Shown here: positions 51,766 to 60,881 of the stretch, piece after piece | How positions within the stretch are numbered: position 1 is the first letter of the stretch | How the letters are laid out: every line of letters begins with the position of its first letter | NCBI RefSeq assembly: GCF_000024065.1 | Contig: NC_013174.1 | Coordinates: 124,001-188,000, forward strand | Length of the DNA: 64,000 nucleotides | Direction: 5' to 3' | Source: Jonesia denitrificans DSM 20603 | GTDB taxonomy: Bacteria > Actinomycetota > Actinomycetes > Actinomycetales > Cellulomonadaceae | Notes under the pieces: model-generated | What the model was told of the DNA's origin: nothing | Seen by the model: only the letters and a program-made list of their open reading frames with translations | Databases searched by the model: none | Program-made: the position numbers and the translations under genes

Positions 51766-52305
51766 ATGTTTGCAACACTGCACACCACTGCCGGTGATAT
51801 TCGAATTGAGTTGTTCCCCAACCACGCCCCCAAAACAGTTGATAACTTCGTTGGGTTGGCACGCGGAACAAAAACGTGGACGAACCCCACAACGGGAGAG
51901 GAAAGCAACGACCCGTTCTATGACGGTTTGATCTTCCACCGTGTGATCCCCAACTTCATGATCCAAGGTGGGTGCCCTTTGGGTACCGGTACAGGTGGGC
52001 CAGGCTACACCTTCAACGACGAGATCCACCCGGAACTGACATTCTCCAAGCCTTACCTCCTTGCTATGGCGAACGCGGGTAAGCGCATGAGCCCCATCAC
52101 AGGTCAGCCTGCGGGAACCAACGGGTCACAGTTCTTCATCACCGTGGACCAAACCACCTGGTTGAATGGGAAACACACCATTTTTGGTGAGGTTGCCGAC
52201 GATGCCTCCCGTGCAGTCATCGACGCTATTGCGGGCACCCAAACCCGTCCAGGTGACCGGCCTGTTGAGGACATTGTCATCAACTCGGTCACGATCGAGG
52301 ACTAA
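51766..52305 (+). CDS. ppiA: Peptidyl-prolyl cis-trans isomerase, cyclophilin type
   Basis: A 179-residue cytoplasmic cyclophilin that accelerates proline isomerisation during folding. Conserved segments are NFVGLA, FHRVIPNFMIQGGCP (catalytic Arg/Phe), GTNGSQFFIT and HTIFGEV. No signal peptide. Its position next to rhomboid and crgA genes matches the M. tuberculosis ppiA locus. It ends 20 bases before a long terminator hairpin. Confidence 0.95.
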   Translation: MFATLHTTAGDIRIELFPNHAPKTVDNFVGLARGTKTWTNPTTGEESNDPFYDGLIFHRVIPNFMIQGGCPLGTGTGGPGYTFNDEIHPELTFSKPYLLAMANAGKRMSPITGQPAGTNGSQFFITVDQTTWLNGKHTIFGEVADDASRAVIDAIAGTQTRPGDRPVEDIVINSVTIED

Positions 52306-52324
52306 ACACACCGACGCATACATC

Positions 52325-52361
52325 CCTGTGGACGGTCACCTGTGCCGTGACCGTCCACAGG
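52325..52361 (+). terminator. Perfect 15-bp hairpin after ppiA
   Basis: CCTGTGGACGGTCAC (52325-52339) pairs with its complement at 52347-52361 around a seven-base loop. No T-tract. Confidence 0.75.
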
Positions 52362-52397
52362 TGTATCCACGAATGTCACGCCGTGAATGGAGATACT

Positions 52398-53276
52398 GTG
52401 ACCGGACCGGACTACGGGGCTGTACAACCTACTGACAGTGTCCCTGTGTGCAAAAACCACAGCGACCGTCCGTCCTACGTGCGCTGTCAGCGGTGTGGGC
52501 AACCTATATGCCCTGAGTGCACCCGCCAGGCCGCTGTTGGTGTGCAGTGCTCGCAGTGTACACAGGAGGGGGCACGTCAGGTCCGTACAGTGCGGACGGT
52601 GGCCGGTGCCACCATCACAGATACTCGCCCACTAGTGACCTACTGGATTATCGGACTCAGCGTAGCGACGTTCCTCGCACAAATCACACTCGGTTGGGAC
52701 CAGTTCACCCAACACTTTGTGTTTGCCCCATTCTTAGGGCTGGACGAACCTTGGCGGTTTGTGACCGCTGCTCTTTTGCACTCCACAACCCGCTACTTCC
52801 ACATTCTGTTCAACATGTGGGCATTGTGGGTTGTTGGGTCGCAATTAGAACTGATCCTTGGTCGGGCACGGTTCATCACGTTGTATGTGCTTTCCGCTAT
52901 CGGAGGACACGTTGCCGTGGTTCTGCTGGCCTCGCCCGTCAACGAATCATGGTTCATCCCCACATTAGGAGCGTCAGGGGCAGTGTTTGGGCTATTCGGA
53001 GCACTCGTCCCTGTGATGAAACGAGTGGGAGCGGACCTCCGGGGCATTGCCGTGCTCATTGGGATCAACGTGGTTCTCGGATTCATCGTCCCGAACATCT
53101 CCTGGCAGGGGCACCTGGGTGGGCTACTCACGGGGGTGGTGTTGTCAGTGATTTATGTGCGCGCCCCCCAAGAACACAAGAAAAAGACCGCGATCATCGG
53201 CTCCGTTACCGTCGCGGTCCTTCTCATTACTCTTGCAGTTGTGCGTTATGCAGTTGTTGGCCAGCTCACGTCATAG
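52398..53276 (+). CDS. Rhomboid-family intramembrane serine protease with zinc finger
   Basis: About 292 residues. The N-terminus holds a small B-box-like zinc finger (VCKNHSDRPSYVRCQRCG, then CPEC and CSQC) facing the cytoplasm. Six or seven membrane helices follow, with HILFNMWAL, the catalytic serine in GASGAVFG and the catalytic histidine in GHLGGLLTG. It cleaves membrane proteins within the bilayer; substrates unknown. The GTG at 52398 has GGAG six bases upstream. Confidence 0.92.
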   Translation: MTGPDYGAVQPTDSVPVCKNHSDRPSYVRCQRCGQPICPECTRQAAVGVQCSQCTQEGARQVRTVRTVAGATITDTRPLVTYWIIGLSVATFLAQITLGWDQFTQHFVFAPFLGLDEPWRFVTAALLHSTTRYFHILFNMWALWVVGSQLELILGRARFITLYVLSAIGGHVAVVLLASPVNESWFIPTLGASGAVFGLFGALVPVMKRVGADLRGIAVLIGINVVLGFIVPNISWQGHLGGLLTGVVLSVIYVRAPQEHKKKTAIIGSVTVAVLLITLAVVRYAVVGQLTS

Positions 53277-53307
53277 AGTGACCTGGCTGTGCGCGCCCCC
53301 GGTGGTG

Positions 53308-53571
53308 TTAACGCCACCGGGTCGCGAGACCAAGCCCACCGAGCATGATGACAAACCCAACGGCAATGTTCCACTGACCAATCCACGGTAGTGGTAACCC
53401 GAGAGTTGCTGAGGTGAGGTAGTACACGATGACCCACAAACACCCAACGATGAGTAACGTCACCATCGTAGGGGCAAGCCATGCAGGGTTCCCCACCTGC
53501 TGGGGGGTGTGGTCAGCTTGTGTGACCTCGTCGTCTTGGTGACGCTTCTTCCGCGAGCGTGAAACCGGCAC
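53308..53571 (-). CDS. crgA: Cell division protein CrgA
   Basis: An 87-residue protein with a basic start (SRSRKKRHQDD) and two membrane helices (LAPTMVTLLIVGCLWVIVYYL and WNIAVGFVIMLGGLGLATRWR), the standard CrgA plan. It inhibits or coordinates FtsZ-ring and septal wall assembly in actinobacteria. The GTG at 53571 follows TTGGAG by six bases. Position between rhomboid/ppiA and DUF881/trpG is the conserved actinobacterial one. Convergent with the rhomboid gene. Confidence 0.92.
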   Translation of the reverse strand: MPVSRSRKKRHQDDEVTQADHTPQQVGNPAWLAPTMVTLLIVGCLWVIVYYLTSATLGLPLPWIGQWNIAVGFVIMLGGLGLATRWR

Positions 53572-53703
53572 AATAAACTCCAATAATGAACGGAAACCTT
53601 GCCCAACAGCATACGGCACAGACCGTGTGAACTGTCAGCCGCTGGGGTGTACTACCCTGAGAACGACAGTGCTCTGAGAGCCTGAACTAACCCAAGGAAC
53701 ACC

Positions 53704-54465
53704 ATGTCGTCTGCGATAACCACACGATCCGCTCGTATCCGCACTGCCGTGTCAGTGGGGGTGGTGCTGTTCCTTGCCCTGTGGATGATCCGCGCCAGCG
53801 CTGAGACAGCTGACAGCCAGAACACCAGGCAATCTGAAGGCCTCGCTGACCTCATTCGTACTGAGTCCACCCGCCAAGCTGATCTCATCACCACGTTGGG
53901 GGAACTGGAAACCTCAGTCGCGGACATGACCAAAATTGCCGAAACTACACTGCCCACGCTTCCTACCAATGTAGAGAAAGCAACGGCGTTGTCATTGGGA
54001 ATGCAAGAAGTCACCGGACCTGGTGTGCGCCTAGCCATGTGGGACGCCCCGCAAACAGAAGACAACCTTGCCCGTTTCACCCCAGACGACCTGGTTGTTC
54101 ACCAGCAAGACCTGCAAGGGGCTATCAACGCACTGTGGGCCGGCGGCGCAGAAGCAATGACGCTGCAAGGACAACGGGTCACTCCAACCACAGCTTTCCG
54201 ATGTGTGGGAAACGTCCTGCTTCTTCACGGACAGGTGTACTCACCCCCGTTCGTGGTCGAAGCGGTGGGTGACCCATCCGCCTTGACGGAGGCTGTTGAT
54301 AACTCTCCGGTCCTTCAGGTGTACCAACAGTACGTGGATGTTGTGCAATTGGGGTGGGAGTTCGCAGAGCAAGAATCGGTGACTGCACCAGCAGCCTCTC
54401 GTGCCCCCTCCCTCAAATACGCGACAGTACCGGAGGACACAGACCTGTGGCAGGTCGCTGACTAA
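53704..54465 (+). CDS. DUF881 family membrane-anchored protein
   Basis: A 253-residue protein with one N-terminal membrane helix (TAVSVGVVLFLALWMI), then a coiled-coil (ADLITTLGELETSVADMTKI) and the DUF881 domain (GPGVRLAMWDAP, LVVHQQDLQGAINALWAGGAEAMTLQGQRV, SPPFVVEAVG). It is the equivalent of M. tuberculosis Rv0012. The domain is conserved near division genes and probably acts outside the membrane. It precedes the trpG/pabA gene. Confidence 0.9.
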   Translation: MSSAITTRSARIRTAVSVGVVLFLALWMIRASAETADSQNTRQSEGLADLIRTESTRQADLITTLGELETSVADMTKIAETTLPTLPTNVEKATALSLGMQEVTGPGVRLAMWDAPQTEDNLARFTPDDLVVHQQDLQGAINALWAGGAEAMTLQGQRVTPTTAFRCVGNVLLLHGQVYSPPFVVEAVGDPSALTEAVDNSPVLQVYQQYVDVVQLGWEFAEQESVTAPAASRAPSLKYATVPEDTDLWQVAD

Positions 54466-54581
54466 AGAACGGTCAGCACCCCACCTTTGGGCACGCTCGC
54501 GTTATGATCGTGTCACTTTCTTTCCCGCGCGGTGTCACCCCGCCGCTCGTCACATCGACGGTTCCTGTTTGGGAGGGCACT

Positions 54582-55217
54582 ATGGTCTCAATTTTGGTTA
54601 TCGACAACTACGATTCGTTTGTGTACACGATCGTGGGGTACCTCAACGAGCTGGGGGCCACTACCCATGTCGTGCGTAACGATGCGGTACCCCACGTGGC
54701 GGACCGCGCCACCTACGATGGGATTCTCGTGTCCCCGGGGCCGGGTACCCCCGCAGCCGCAGGCGAGTCCATGCAGGTGATCCGCGACTGCGCAGCCACC
54801 GGAACCCCCATGTTGGGTGTGTGTTTAGGACACCAAGCGTTAGGTGAAGTGTTTGGTGGGACGGTCACGCATGCGCCGGAACTGATGCACGGGAAAACAA
54901 GTCCGGTCACCCACGACGGTACAGGCGTGTTCGCTGGGTTACCTTCCCCCTTCACAGCGACCCGCTACCATTCCCTCGCCGTGGTCAACGGGACCGTCTC
55001 CGACGATCTTGTGGTCACAGCCCAGGTGGAAACCGAGTCCGGCCCCATCATCATGGGATTACAGCACCGCACACTGCCGTTGCACGGGGTGCAGTTCCAC
55101 CCAGAATCAGTTCTCACTGAAGGTGGACACCGCCTGCTAGCAAACTGGTTGGAACTGTGCGGATCAACTGATGCGGTCGCAAAATCAGCAGGAATGGCAC
55201 CTCTGGTTCGTTCCTGA
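54582..55217 (+). CDS. trpG: Anthranilate/aminodeoxychorismate synthase glutaminase subunit
   Basis: A 211-residue class I glutaminase that supplies ammonia to anthranilate or 4-amino-4-deoxychorismate synthase. It starts ILVIDNYDSFVYTIVGYL; SPGPGTP and GVCLGHQAL (nucleophilic Cys) and VQFHPES (His, Glu) are complete. The ATG follows GGAGGG. In M. tuberculosis the same location holds trpG (Rv0013). No synthase gene is here, so assignment to tryptophan or folate (pabA) is open. Confidence 0.93.
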   Translation: MVSILVIDNYDSFVYTIVGYLNELGATTHVVRNDAVPHVADRATYDGILVSPGPGTPAAAGESMQVIRDCAATGTPMLGVCLGHQALGEVFGGTVTHAPELMHGKTSPVTHDGTGVFAGLPSPFTATRYHSLAVVNGTVSDDLVVTAQVETESGPIIMGLQHRTLPLHGVQFHPESVLTEGGHRLLANWLELCGSTDAVAKSAGMAPLVRS

Positions 55218-55246
55218 GGGCCAGCGGCCTGATCGCAGTGGTCGAA

Positions 55247-55262
55247 ATACGGTCTACCGTAT
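55247..55262. promoter_or_regulatory. Palindrome at the start of the small gene
   Basis: ATACGGT and ACCGTAT flank CT, the last arm running into the ATG at 55261. TACGGT could also be a -10 for a leaderless message. This fits autorepression. Confidence 0.5.
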
Positions 55263-55461
55263 GAGTATGAGCGAACGCTATCTCCACGGTAAACCCGTGA
55301 CTGATGAGCAGATTCAAGCATGGGCTGATGAGGCAGAAGCTGGGTACGACCCAAACAAACTGCGGCTAGCGCGGAGTGCTTTGCGCGACCGCTTCGAGCG
55401 CGAACACTGTGACTGCGGTGAGTACAACACGGAAACTGCGCAGGAGAACGAACAGCAGTGA
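55261..55461 (+). CDS. Small protein resembling an RHH/CopG-type antitoxin N-terminus
   Basis: A 66-residue protein. The segment HGKPVTDEQIQAWADEAEAGYDPNKL looks like a common antitoxin-like family in actinobacteria, but the usual ribbon-helix-helix C-terminal part is replaced by a short Cys-containing, acidic tail. A palindrome overlaps its start codon. No toxin gene follows. ATG at 55267 is an alternative. The family link is weak. Confidence 0.55.
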   Translation: MSMSERYLHGKPVTDEQIQAWADEAEAGYDPNKLRLARSALRDRFEREHCDCGEYNTETAQENEQQ

Positions 55462-55594
55462 GCGGTCAGACCAACCAGCGGTGAGGACGCAGAGTTGCCA
55501 GCGGTGACGGCAGATTCGCCACCCCCCCAATCCGCTTCTGAACACACGTACCCGGCAGAGCCAGGGAACGGGCTGATTTCTCCACACAACAGCA

Positions 55595-55624
55595 AGGGCG
55601 GTGCACCTAGTGGTGCACCGCCCT
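55595..55624. terminator. Perfect 13-bp hairpin between convergent genes
   Basis: AGGGCGGTGCACC pairs with GGTGCACCGCCCT around TAGT, between the small gene and pknB; serves either strand. Confidence 0.8.
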
Positions 55625-55666
55625 CATGTATGCCGTGGGCGAAGGAATCAGGACAAGACCTGGTGA

Positions 55667-57712
55667 CTAGTCGTCATCCTCTCCGCCCTGGTCTCCATTT
55701 CCCCAACCACCATCACCCTCATCACCGTTTCCGGGGTTCTGGTTTTCGGGGCCCTTGGACACAATGACTTTCACTTCACTACCAACATCGCGTTGTTGAC
55801 CAGCATCAGGTTCTGTGCGCATCACCTGGCCAGCTGGCACACCATTGTCAAAGACTTCTTCCACGCGAGGAATCAAACCAAGCCGGAAGAGTTCCCCTTC
55901 AGCCGACGCACGGTCCCAACCAGTGAGGCTAGGCACCGTCACCTGTTGGATTTCCACCTTCTTCGCAATGGTCAAGGTGATGGTGCTTCCCTGGTCAACA
56001 GCACCTGGTCCAGGTGATTGCTTGAGGATCGTTCCTTTCTCAGCGTCTTCGCTTTCTTCTTCAACGGTTTCAACACGCAACCCGAGTTCAGTGAGTTTCG
56101 CTTTCGCTTCCTCTAGGTTCATCGGGGTCACATCAGGGACCTCAACCTGCCCATCAGAGATGAACAATTTCACCGAAGCGCCACGTTCCAGGGACGTCCC
56201 GGCAGCCGGGTCAGTCCGGGTGACATCACCCTTAGGAATGTCCTTTGAATGCTCGGATGTAGCACCGCCAGACACATCAAGGCCAGCGCTCTCCAACGCA
56301 TTGATTGCCTGATCCTGGGACATCCCTTGAACGTCAGGGACAGACGTCGCATCAGGACCAGCAGAGAACCACAACTCCACCTCAGTGGCAGGGTCAACCT
56401 CTTCATTGGCGGGAGGGTTCGAACGAATGAACACACCCTCCTCAATCTCGGAGGACTTCTCAGTGGCCACCAGCGGAGACTTCGTGAAACCAGCTTCAGT
56501 CAGTTCCGTTCGTGCTTCCTCAACTGTCATTCCCGTCAAATCAGGCATGGTGACAGGCTCTGCGTCCTTGTTGCCACCCCCACCCAACAACGAGAAGCCA
56601 ATGATGGCAAGCACAGCAATAACAGCGACCACCACAAGCGTCCAAATGATCTTCCGCCTGTTATTGGTTTCTTCCTCGTCATCCTCCACATCAAGCACAC
56701 CACCCTGTGGGGTGGTCTGCCACGGGGCAGGGTTCTGGGCCGGTGGAACCGGAGAACCAAACACCTGGGTTGCAGCAGCCGCAGGAGAAAGAACCTGGGT
56801 TGCTTGCGCATCGGCAGGAGGAACAGCACCAAACGCCTGCGTTGCAGCAACCGTCTCCCCACGGGCCGCGGCTTCTAACGCAGCACGGAACTCAGCGGCC
56901 GTAGCAAACCGGTCATCCCGGTTCTTCGCCAATGCCCGTAACACAATAGAATCCAGCACCGCAGGAACATCCTGCGCAACCTTGCTCGGTGGAACAGGCT
57001 CCTCACGAACATGCTGATACGCCACCGCAACAGGAGAATCACCCACAAAAGGTGGGCGCCCAGTCAACAGTTCATACAGCAAACATCCCGTGGAATACAG
57101 GTCAGAACGCGTGTCGACTGTCTCACCACGTGCCTGCTCAGGCGACAAATACTGGGCAGTACCAATCACCGCCTGCGTTTGCGTCATCGCTGACGAATCC
57201 GCCAACGCCCGCGCAATACCAAAGTCCATGACCTTGACTGCACCCGTTGACGTGAGCATCACGTTCGCGGGCTTAATGTCACGGTGGACAATGCCCGCAT
57301 GGTGCGAATACTCCAGTGCAGACAACACACCAGCAGTAATTTCGATCGCCTCATCGATGGGCACGGCCGCGCCGTCACGCAAAATGTCACGAACCGTGTG
57401 ACCCTCTACGTACTCCATGACAATGAACGGCACGTGCGCAACACCGCCACCAGACTCAGCTGACGTGTCCTCACCTGTGTCATACACAGCCACAATCGCA
57501 GGGTGGTTCAATGACGCCGCAGCCTGAGCTTCACGGCGAAAACGGGCTTGGAACGATGGGTCACGAGCCAGGTCAGAACGCAAAATCTTAATCGCGACGG
57601 TCCGACCGAGACGATTATCGCGCCCAATGTGGACCTCGGCCATACCGCCGCGGCCAATGAGCTCGCCTACCTCGTATCGTCCCGCCAGAGTGCGGGGGGC
57701 GGGGTTTACCAC
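55667..57712 (-). CDS. pknB: Serine/threonine protein kinase PknB with four PASTA domains
   Basis: A 681-residue transmembrane kinase. The kinase domain fills residues 1-280 (GRGGMAEV, AIKILR, HRDIKPANV, MDFGIA, GTAQYLSPEQA). A juxtamembrane region leads to the helix IIWTLVVVAVIAVLAIIGF, then four extracellular PASTA repeats (MPDLTGMTVEEA; VPDVQGMSQDQA; VPDVTPMNLEEA; VPSLTGWDRASA) and a Gly/Asp-rich tail. It senses muropeptides and phosphorylates division and wall proteins. The GTG overlaps the pknA end by seven bases, with AAGGA six bases upstream. Last gene of the operon. Confidence 0.95.
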   Translation of the reverse strand: MVNPAPRTLAGRYEVGELIGRGGMAEVHIGRDNRLGRTVAIKILRSDLARDPSFQARFRREAQAAASLNHPAIVAVYDTGEDTSAESGGGVAHVPFIVMEYVEGHTVRDILRDGAAVPIDEAIEITAGVLSALEYSHHAGIVHRDIKPANVMLTSTGAVKVMDFGIARALADSSAMTQTQAVIGTAQYLSPEQARGETVDTRSDLYSTGCLLYELLTGRPPFVGDSPVAVAYQHVREEPVPPSKVAQDVPAVLDSIVLRALAKNRDDRFATAAEFRAALEAAARGETVAATQAFGAVPPADAQATQVLSPAAAATQVFGSPVPPAQNPAPWQTTPQGGVLDVEDDEEETNNRRKIIWTLVVVAVIAVLAIIGFSLLGGGGNKDAEPVTMPDLTGMTVEEARTELTEAGFTKSPLVATEKSSEIEEGVFIRSNPPANEEVDPATEVELWFSAGPDATSVPDVQGMSQDQAINALESAGLDVSGGATSEHSKDIPKGDVTRTDPAAGTSLERGASVKLFISDGQVEVPDVTPMNLEEAKAKLTELGLRVETVEEESEDAEKGTILKQSPGPGAVDQGSTITLTIAKKVEIQQVTVPSLTGWDRASAEGELFRLGLIPRVEEVFDNGVPAGQVMRTEPDAGQQRDVGSEVKVIVSKGPENQNPGNGDEGDGGWGNGDQGGEDDD

Positions 57713-59433
57713 TGCACGTCCTTACCTGTGAGGGTGACACCAAAAGAGCCACCAAGAGAATCGTCATGTTGCGATGTCGGCAATGCTGAAATGAATTCTA
57801 CTGGGCGCGTCCAGTAAGGAACATGGTCAGCAGAACCTGTTGTGGAGGCACCTGGACTCACCAAACCCTTGATCAGCGTGGCCAACATGATGAGAGCCAC
57901 CACTGTGATGAGCCCCAACGTGAACCACCCAAGACTACGCACCCGATCCAACAAACCTTGAGAACCAGGTGGAACACGAGACGGCCGGGACGAAGAACCA
58001 CCAAGTCCCCCCGACTGTGCGTGCGGAATGCGACCGCTGCCAGACCCAGCCGAGGCAGAGCCTGCGGTGCGGGCCGCCGCCCGCGCATCGTTGATTCGGG
58101 CGTTCCGCAAATCAGAGAGTTGACCACGCGGACGGGTAGCACCCAACTCGTCATAGTCCGCAGGATTCAGACGAGGGCGAGATGATGCCGGAGCTGACTG
58201 TGCCGACTGGGCTTGTGCGTTGAGCTTTGCCGCCTGGTGGGCTCGCCGCGAATTTGAGGACGACGGACCTCGTTGCCCCCCACCGCTTGCGTCGCGTTGA
58301 CCGGGACGCCGATGCGACGCACCAGCCGGGGCGGACGAAGAACCAACTGGAGTGATCGGGGAGTCCACCCCTGCTCCAGCAGCCGGCCGACTCTGAGGAG
58401 TAGCGCGCGCTGGAACGCTACCAGGGCCCCCGTCCGTGAACGGAGAGGACGGAGCGACAGCACGCTCAGGTCGCGGGCCAGTGTGATCAACTGACGGTGC
58501 ACTGTGTGGGGGACGGCGGAGAATCTGAGGACCGGTGTCCTCAATGACGTGATGACGTGTCGGATCCAACGCAAGATGATCGGGTTTCTTCCCCACCGGC
58601 CACGGGTTGTCCGCAATAGTGCGGGCAATATCCTCAAACGTGTGGGCAAGTGCGGCGCCCGACCGTGGGCGCTCCAACGGATCCTTGGCCAGCATCTTCA
58701 TAATGATGGCTACCAAATCTGGGTGCACATTCTTCGGAAGTGGGGGCACCGCCTCATTGACATGCGCGACCGCAATATCAACCGGGGTCTTCCCCGTGAA
58801 TGGACGGTTCCCTGCAACTGCTTCGTAGGCAACAATCCCCAGAGCATAAATATCCGATGCCCCGGTCGCTGGCCGGCCAACAGCCTGCTCTGGCGACAAA
58901 TACTGGGCTGTTCCCATCACCATCCCAGCAGCAGTCATGGGGATTTGATTTGCGGCTAATGACACCCCAAAGTCGGTGATTTTTACTTCTCCGGTGTGCT
59001 CCAACAAAATGTTGCCAGGTTTAATGTCGCGGTGAACGACCCCACCCACATGTGCAGCGTGCAGTGCCCGCGCCGTTTGGGCGAGGATCGACAAAAGACG
59101 GGCAGCAGGCAGAACAGGTTCACGCTCTAACAAGTCAGACATGGGTTCGCCGCCGACAAGTTCCATGACTAAGTACGCGGAGCCGCCCTGTTCGCCGTAG
59201 TCATACAACTGAGCGATGTTCGCGTGGGACAGCGACGCAGCGTTGCGGGCTTCAGTGCGGAAACGTGCCAAGAAGTCTGGGTTTCCCACGAACTCCGGTT
59301 TGAGCACCTTCACGGCAATGTCTCGTGCGAGTGACTCGTCGCGAGCTACCCACACTTCGCCCATGCCGCCGACCGCGATCTGGCGCACGAGCCGGTAACG
59401 GTTGTTAAACGCTACCCCTGGTGCGGCCTTCAC
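57706..59433 (-). CDS. pknA: Serine/threonine protein kinase PknA
   Basis: A 575-residue kinase. The catalytic domain covers residues 1-280 (AVGGMGEVW, AVKVLKPEF, HRDIKPGNILL, TDFGVS, GTAQYLSPEQA). A long Ser/Pro/Gly/Ala-rich cytoplasmic linker follows, then one membrane helix (WFTLGLITVVALIMLATLI) and a short external tail without PASTA repeats, as in mycobacterial PknA but with a longer linker. The GTG overlaps the pbpA stop by four bases. It controls growth and division with PknB; dephosphorylated by the PP2C protein at the operon start. Confidence 0.95.
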   Translation of the reverse strand: MKAAPGVAFNNRYRLVRQIAVGGMGEVWVARDESLARDIAVKVLKPEFVGNPDFLARFRTEARNAASLSHANIAQLYDYGEQGGSAYLVMELVGGEPMSDLLEREPVLPAARLLSILAQTARALHAAHVGGVVHRDIKPGNILLEHTGEVKITDFGVSLAANQIPMTAAGMVMGTAQYLSPEQAVGRPATGASDIYALGIVAYEAVAGNRPFTGKTPVDIAVAHVNEAVPPLPKNVHPDLVAIIMKMLAKDPLERPRSGAALAHTFEDIARTIADNPWPVGKKPDHLALDPTRHHVIEDTGPQILRRPPHSAPSVDHTGPRPERAVAPSSPFTDGGPGSVPARATPQSRPAAGAGVDSPITPVGSSSAPAGASHRRPGQRDASGGGQRGPSSSNSRRAHQAAKLNAQAQSAQSAPASSRPRLNPADYDELGATRPRGQLSDLRNARINDARAAARTAGSASAGSGSGRIPHAQSGGLGGSSSRPSRVPPGSQGLLDRVRSLGWFTLGLITVVALIMLATLIKGLVSPGASTTGSADHVPYWTRPVEFISALPTSQHDDSLGGSFGVTLTGKDVQW

Positions 59434-60881
59434 TGGGAAATCACCGCCTCCATGATGTGGCGGGCAATGGGGGCCGCGACCGCACCTCCGGTCGCCTCAG
59501 AACCAGCGGAACCACCATTTTCGACAACGACAGCCACAACGACTTGTGGGTTGTCTGCCGGGGCGAATGCCGTGAACCAGGCGTGAGCGGACGAGTCCCC
59601 ACCAGTTTCGGCAGTTCCGGTTTTCCCTGCCACATCGACCCCGGAAATTTGGGCGGCTTTCCCCGTTCCATCGCGAACCACAGAGGTCATCATGCGAGTC
59701 AGTTGGTCAGCTGTGCTCTGCGAAATTGGTGTTCCGTAGCGCTGTGGTGACGTGGTCGACATGACCGATAAGTCAGGGTTTCGTACCTGGTCAATGAGGT
59801 ATGGGGTCATCAGTTCGCCACCATTGGCGATCGCAGATGTCACCATTGCAACCTGCAGTGGGGTGACTCGAACATCTTGCTGCCCAATAGCTGACAGTGC
59901 GGTCTGAGCGTCGTTCTCGTTTTCTGGGTACCGCGAAGCGGTCACAGTCATGGGGACGCGAATGCTGTCACCAAACCCGAAGGCTTCCGCCTGGTCGGAG
60001 ATCTTCTGTTGCCCCAGTTCATTGCCCAGGATCGCGAAGGAGGTGTTGCAGGAAATTTTCAGTGCATCGGCAAGCGGCATGGTGTCGCCGCTGGTGCAGG
60101 ACGCCCCACCAAAGTTTGGTAGATCAGTTTGCGTACCAGGTAACCGGTAGGTCACAGGCGCTTCGATCGCGCTGTCTTCCGTGTAACCATTTTCCAACGC
60201 TGCTGCAGCTGTCACGAGTTTGAACACCGATCCTGGTGGATATGTGTCGCCAGCAATCGTGCGGTTAATAAGTGGCTTGTCGGGATCTTCTAGCAGCGAG
60301 TTGTAGGACGCTCGGACATCAGCACTGGAGTGAGTGGCCATCGTATTGGGGTCAAACGACGGGGATGACACCATGGCGAGGATAGCCCCTGTGGTGGGGT
60401 CTAGTGCCACGGCGGCCCCGCGTTGCCCTCCCAGCGCGTCCCACGCGGCTTGCTGGGCTACCGGGTTGATTGTGAGTTCCACTGCGGACCCCTGTGGGTC
60501 CTCACCGGTGATGAGATTTTCCAGGCGGGCCCAGGCAAGAGAGTCCGAGGACCCGTTGAGGTATTCGTTTGCTGCTAGTTCGATGCCGGTTCGCCCGTAC
60601 ACCACGGAGTAGAACCCGGTGATAGGTGCGTAGAGTTCGCCTTGGGGGTAGGTTCGCTGGTATTTGAACGCGTCGTCGATTGGTTCGGTGGACGCGATTT
60701 CCTCTCCTGCGACAATGATTGCGCCGCGGTTTGTCCCAAATTCACGGTACAGCGACCGGACGTTGCGGGAATCGGCGTTCAGTTCCGGTGCTTGCACAAA
60801 GGAAATCCACGTGGATGACGCAAACAGGGACAAGAACAAGACGAGAGCGATGACGGATACTCGGCGGATCGGTTTATTCAC
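59430..60881 (-). CDS. pbpA: Penicillin-binding protein A (class B transpeptidase)
   Basis: A 483-residue transpeptidase with an N-terminal membrane anchor (VSVIALVLFLSLFASSTW). The penicillin-binding motifs are GSVFKLV (SxxK with the catalytic serine), SCNTS (SxN) and GKTGTAE (KTG). It cross-links peptidoglycan with the RodA/FtsW protein encoded just upstream and is a PknB substrate in mycobacteria. GTGA overlap at both ends. Confidence 0.95.
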   Translation of the reverse strand: MNKPIRRVSVIALVLFLSLFASSTWISFVQAPELNADSRNVRSLYREFGTNRGAIIVAGEEIASTEPIDDAFKYQRTYPQGELYAPITGFYSVVYGRTGIELAANEYLNGSSDSLAWARLENLITGEDPQGSAVELTINPVAQQAAWDALGGQRGAAVALDPTTGAILAMVSSPSFDPNTMATHSSADVRASYNSLLEDPDKPLINRTIAGDTYPPGSVFKLVTAAAALENGYTEDSAIEAPVTYRLPGTQTDLPNFGGASCTSGDTMPLADALKISCNTSFAILGNELGQQKISDQAEAFGFGDSIRVPMTVTASRYPENENDAQTALSAIGQQDVRVTPLQVAMVTSAIANGGELMTPYLIDQVRNPDLSVMSTTSPQRYGTPISQSTADQLTRMMTSVVRDGTGKAAQISGVDVAGKTGTAETGGDSSAHAWFTAFAPADNPQVVVAVVVENGGSAGSEATGGAVAAPIARHIMEAVISQ

